From positions 4,402,001-4,466,000 of the forward strand of contig NZ_AP022314.1 in the NCBI RefSeq assembly GCF_009936235.1: a stretch of DNA of 64,000 nt. The letters are read 5' to 3'. The notes below the pieces were generated by a model, which was not told where the DNA came from, made no database searches, and saw only the letters and a list, made by a program, of their open reading frames with translations. Made by a program: the position numbers and the translations under genes. Origin of the DNA: Mycobacterium xenopi (GTDB lineage: Bacteria; Actinomycetota; Actinomycetes; Mycobacteriales; Mycobacteriaceae). This document shows positions 61,369 through 64,000 of the stretch, one piece after another; within the stretch, counting starts at the first letter, position 1; each line of letters begins with the position of its first letter.

Positions 61369-62403
61369 TTAGCCGGACAGCGACTTTCCAGCGCAGTGCA
61401 GGTCGTTGCAGGCCTCGATCACCCGCTCGGTCATCGACGCTTCGGCCTTCTTGAGGTAGCTGCGCGGGTCGTAGTCCTTCTTGCGGCCCACATCGCCGTC
61501 CACCTTGAGCACACCGTCGTAGTTGGTGAACATGTGGCCGGCGACAGGGCGGGTGAACGCGTACTGGGTGTCGGTGTCGACGTTCATCTTCACCACGCCG
61601 TTGCGCACGGCCTCATCGATCTCCGACTTCAGCGAGCCCGACCCGCCGTGGAACACGAAATCGAACGGCTTCGAGCCGGCCGGCAGGCCCAGCTTGGCGG
61701 CCGCCACCTTCTGGCCCTCGGCGAGAATCTCGGGCCGCAGCTTGACGTTGCCGGGTTTGTAGACGCCGTGCACATTGCCGAACGTCGCGGCCAGAAGATA
61801 CTTGCCGTGCTCACCGGTGCCCAGCGCGTCCACCGTCTTTTCGAAATCGGCCGGGGTGGAGTACAGCTTCTCGTTCATTTCTCCGACGACGCCGTCCTCC
61901 TCACCACCGACCACGCCGATCTCGACTTCCAGGATGATCTTGGCCGACGACGCCTCCTTGAGCAGCTCCTGGGCGATGGCGAGGTTCTCGTCGATCGGGA
62001 CCGCCGAACCATCCCACATGTGCGACTGGAACAGCGGGTTCTTGCCTTGGGAGATCCGCTCCTGCGAGATGGCCAGCAGCGGGCGCACGTAGCCGTCCAG
62101 CTTGTCCTTCGGACAGTGGTCGGTGTGCAGCGCGACATTGATCGGGTACTTGGCCGCGACGATGTGGGCGAACTCGGCCAACGCCACCGCGCCGGTCACC
62201 ATGTTCTTTACCCCGAGCCCGGAGCCGAACTCCGCGCCGCCGGTGGAGAACTGGATGATGCCGTCGCTGCCGGCGTCGGCGAAACCTTTGAGTGCGGCGT
62301 TGATGGTCTCCGACGACGTGCAGTTGATGGCCGGGAACGCGTACGAATTCTGCTTGGCACGCTCCAACATCTCGGCGTAGACCTCGGGCGTTGCGATAGG
62401 CAT
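61369..62403 (-). CDS. fba: Class II fructose-bisphosphate aldolase Fba
   Basis: Zinc-dependent aldolase of glycolysis and gluconeogenesis. 344 residues as expected. Zinc ligands are in ALHTDHCPKDKLDG (near 93-106), in an ILEVEIGVVGGEEDG block (Glu) near 165-180, and in FGNVHGVY (near 210) and FHGGSGS (near 250). The C-terminal NVDTDTQYAFTRPV is the substrate phosphate region. The start is ATG with GAAGG 8 bp upstream. Divergent from the DedA gene. Confidence 0.97.
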   Translation of the reverse strand: MPIATPEVYAEMLERAKQNSYAFPAINCTSSETINAALKGFADAGSDGIIQFSTGGAEFGSGLGVKNMVTGAVALAEFAHIVAAKYPINVALHTDHCPKDKLDGYVRPLLAISQERISQGKNPLFQSHMWDGSAVPIDENLAIAQELLKEASSAKIILEVEIGVVGGEEDGVVGEMNEKLYSTPADFEKTVDALGTGEHGKYLLAATFGNVHGVYKPGNVKLRPEILAEGQKVAAAKLGLPAGSKPFDFVFHGGSGSLKSEIDEAVRNGVVKMNVDTDTQYAFTRPVAGHMFTNYDGVLKVDGDVGRKKDYDPRSYLKKAEASMTERVIEACNDLHCAGKSLSG

Positions 62404-62522
62404 GAAACTTCCTTCCTCACGAGATCAGCAGGGGTCCACGCGCGGGCCTGTGCCCCCCAGTATCCCAAGAAGCCCGTCACGTTAAACAGCCCGTGCAGCC
62501 AACCCCTGTATGTTGTGACGTC

Positions 62523-63200
62523 ATGGACACCGCCGTGCTGGCCTTACCCAACCTGCTGGACCCCATGTACTGGTTGGGCGCCCACGGTGTGTTCGGCCAC
62601 GCCGTGCTGCCCGGCATCTTGCTGATCGTGTTCATCGAGACCGGGCTGATGTTCCCGCTGCTGCCGGGCGAGTCGCTGCTGTTCACCGGTGGCCTGCTGG
62701 CAGCCAGCGCGCATCCACCGGTCAGCATCGAGGTATTGGCTACCTGCGTCGCGATTGTGGCGGTGCTCGGTGACCAGACCGGGTATTTCATCGGCCGGCG
62801 GATCGGGCCGGCATTGTTCAAAAAGGAAGACTCCCGCTTCTTCAAACAGCACTACGTGACCGAGTCGCATGCGTTCTTCGAGAAGTACGGGCCAGTGACG
62901 GTGATCTTGGCCCGCTTCGCGCCGTTCGTGCGGACGTTCGTACCGGTAGTCGCCGGGGTGTCGTACATGCGCTACCCGCTGTTTCTGGGATTCGACATCG
63001 TCGGCGGCATCGCCTGGGGCGCGGGTGCGACGCTGACCGGCTACTTCCTGGGCAACGTGCCGTTCGTCAACAAGAACCTGGAAACGATCATCCTGGGCAT
63101 CTTGTTCGTGTCACTCATGCCTGCGTTCATCTCGGCCGGGCGGGCCTATCTGAACCGTCGCCGCGCCTCCAAGGACGAGCCCGTGCCGCTGCCGGAATAG
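62523..63200 (+). CDS. DedA-family membrane protein
   Basis: 225 residues from ATG 62523 (MDTAVLALPNLLDPMYWLG), as in Rv0364 by recall. DedA blocks: LIVFIETGLMFPLLPGESLLFTGGLLAAS near 37-65, GDQTGYFIGRRIGP near 86, and EKYGPVTVILARFAPFVRTFVPVVAG near 120-145, with a conserved FxRxxP-like arginine. Four to six membrane segments, reentrant loops likely. Such proteins flip lipids (undecaprenyl phosphate) across the membrane and respond to proton-motive force in other bacteria. Confidence 0.93.
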   Translation: MDTAVLALPNLLDPMYWLGAHGVFGHAVLPGILLIVFIETGLMFPLLPGESLLFTGGLLAASAHPPVSIEVLATCVAIVAVLGDQTGYFIGRRIGPALFKKEDSRFFKQHYVTESHAFFEKYGPVTVILARFAPFVRTFVPVVAGVSYMRYPLFLGFDIVGGIAWGAGATLTGYFLGNVPFVNKNLETIILGILFVSLMPAFISAGRAYLNRRRASKDEPVPLPE

Positions 63201-63201
63201 G

Positions 63202-64000
63202 TCAGATCGCCACCCGGAAATCGCAGCCGGTCTTGGCGCGCACCTCCTCGACCGTCACCCCGGGATGCAGTTCGGTGAGCGTAAGCCCCTGCCCCGGCTT
63301 GACATCGAAGACACACAGGTCGGTGATGATCATGTCGACGACGCCCTTGCCGGTGACCGGCAACGTGCATTGCTTGAGGATCTTCGGGCTGCCGTCTTTG
63401 GCGGTGTGATCCATCACCACGATCACGCGTTTGACGCCCGACACCAAATCCATCGCACCGCCGGGCCCTTTGACCATCTTGCCTGGCACCATCCAGTTGG
63501 CCAGGTCTCCGTTTTCGGCCACTTCCAGCCCGCCGAGGATGGACAGGTCGATGTGACCGCCGCGGATCATGGCGAACGAATCGGCGCTGGAAAAAAAGCT
63601 CGACCCGGGAATCGCGGTGATGGTCTGCTTGCCGGCGTTGATGAGGTCGGGGTCGACCTCGTCTTCGGTCGGGTAGGAACCGATGCCGAGTAGGCCGTTC
63701 TCCGACTGCAATGTCACGTTGATGTTCTCGGGAATGAAGTTGGCCACCAGCGTCGGAATCCCGATGCCCAGGTTCACGTAGTAGCCGTCGCGCAATTCCC
63801 GGGCGGCGCGCCTGGCCATCAACTCCCGGATGGGGCTGTGGTTCTTCAGCGCGGCACCACCGCTGGTGGTGCGAAACTCGATGCGCTTTTCGTAGTCGCG
63901 TCCTTCGATGATGCGATCCACATAGATGCCGGGGGTATGAACCAGGTCGGGATCGAGCTCGCCAACCTCAACCAGCTCTTCTACTTCGGCCACCGTGACT
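63202..64000 (-). CDS. Fused 3-oxoacid CoA-transferase (subunits A and B), C-terminal part
   Basis: From the window edge, the frame first gives the end of subunit A (EVEELVEVGELDPDLVHTPGIYVDRIIEG, EKRIEF), then runs with no stop into subunit B (SPIRELMARRAARELRDGYYVNLGIGIPTLVANFIP). The catalytic glutamate is in LQSENGLLGIG; the rest carries GGHIDLSILGGLEV, GKMVKGPGGAMDLVSG and VMDHTAKDGSPKIL. So A and B are one polypeptide, as in animal SCOT, unlike separate scoA/scoB. Transfers CoA between succinyl-CoA and acetoacetate or a similar acid; the exact substrate is unknown. The rest of A is outside. Confidence 0.9.
   Translation of the reverse strand, partial: VTVAEVEELVEVGELDPDLVHTPGIYVDRIIEGRDYEKRIEFRTTSGGAALKNHSPIRELMARRAARELRDGYYVNLGIGIPTLVANFIPENINVTLQSENGLLGIGSYPTEDEVDPDLINAGKQTITAIPGSSFFSSADSFAMIRGGHIDLSILGGLEVAENGDLANWMVPGKMVKGPGGAMDLVSGVKRVIVVMDHTAKDGSPKILKQCTLPVTGKGVVDMIITDLCVFDVKPGQGLTLTELHPGVTVEEVRAKTGCDFRVAI

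Overview
The window reads as a high-GC mycobacterial chromosome segment, probably from a slow grower. Evidence includes F420-dependent glucose-6-phosphate dehydrogenase (fgd1), PknG with its GlnH partner, an 18-kDa-antigen type Hsp20, LpqL, MutT3, a 13E12-family gene, many GTG starts and dense 1-8 bp gene overlaps. Gene identities rest on motifs and recalled family sequences; no database search was run.

Layout. 0-3.6 kb: end of a PAS protein gene, then a TPP riboswitch with thiC-thiD-hydrolase. 3.7-7 kb: hsp18 diverging from an HspR-like MerR gene, a flavin monooxygenase, a small membrane protein and a TetR relic. 7-13 kb (minus strand): two tandem M28 aminopeptidase lipoproteins (LpqL and a paralogue), a MEDS-STAS / MEDS-ATPase partner-switch pair with a decayed third MEDS gene between them, and an SGNH hydrolase. 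13-16.5 kb: thiG-thiS-thiO behind a second TPP riboswitch, thiE opposite, mutT3. 16.6-21.2 kb: the amino-acid sensing operon glnX-like/glnH/pknG. 21.2-27.4 kb (minus): fgd1-pta-ackA followed by a PknD-like protein whose kinase domain has lost key catalytic residues. 27.4-30.9 kb: metallo-beta-lactamase-fold enzyme, haemophore-like secreted protein, a decayed FMN monooxygenase, GNAT, methyltransferase, DUF3054. 30.9-34.7 kb: a tight SDR / two acyl-CoA dehydrogenases / TetR operon with a palindromic operator candidate. 34.7-37.7 kb: a 13E12 HNH gene split by a DUF4143 AAA ATPase module preceded by 22-23 bp iterated repeats. 37.8-39.5 kb: LGFP lipoprotein, coiled-coil protein, TetR. 39.5-42.4 kb: sulfate activation cysD-cysNC. 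42.5-49.9 kb: BrkB protein, SDR, a large PLP decarboxylase, ndhA, a secreted GH5-like hydrolase. 50-53 kb: metZ-rhodanese-purT. 53.2-54.5 kb: HxlR regulator and methyltransferase with a strong inverted repeat between them. 54.5-64 kb: thioesterase, purA, a frameshifted gene, site-2 protease, a CDF metal transporter behind a perfect operator, a frameshifted GNAT, DUF3151, membrane protein, terminator, fba, DedA, and a fused CoA-transferase running off the end.

How the genes work together. Thiamine biosynthesis is nearly complete and controlled by two TPP riboswitches. Acetate/acetyl-phosphate metabolism (pta-ackA) and F420H2 supply (fgd1) share an operon. GlnH and PknG form an envelope-to-cytosol amino-acid sensing route. 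Gene decay is frequent: at least five relics or split genes, two single-base frameshifts, and three reading frames that run past their expected ends. Some of the latter could be sequence error and should be checked against reads. Relative to the M. tuberculosis gene order as I recall it, everything up to about 53 kb is in one orientation and the thioesterase-purA-fba block from 54.5 kb is in the other, which points to an inversion breakpoint near 53.7-54.5 kb.
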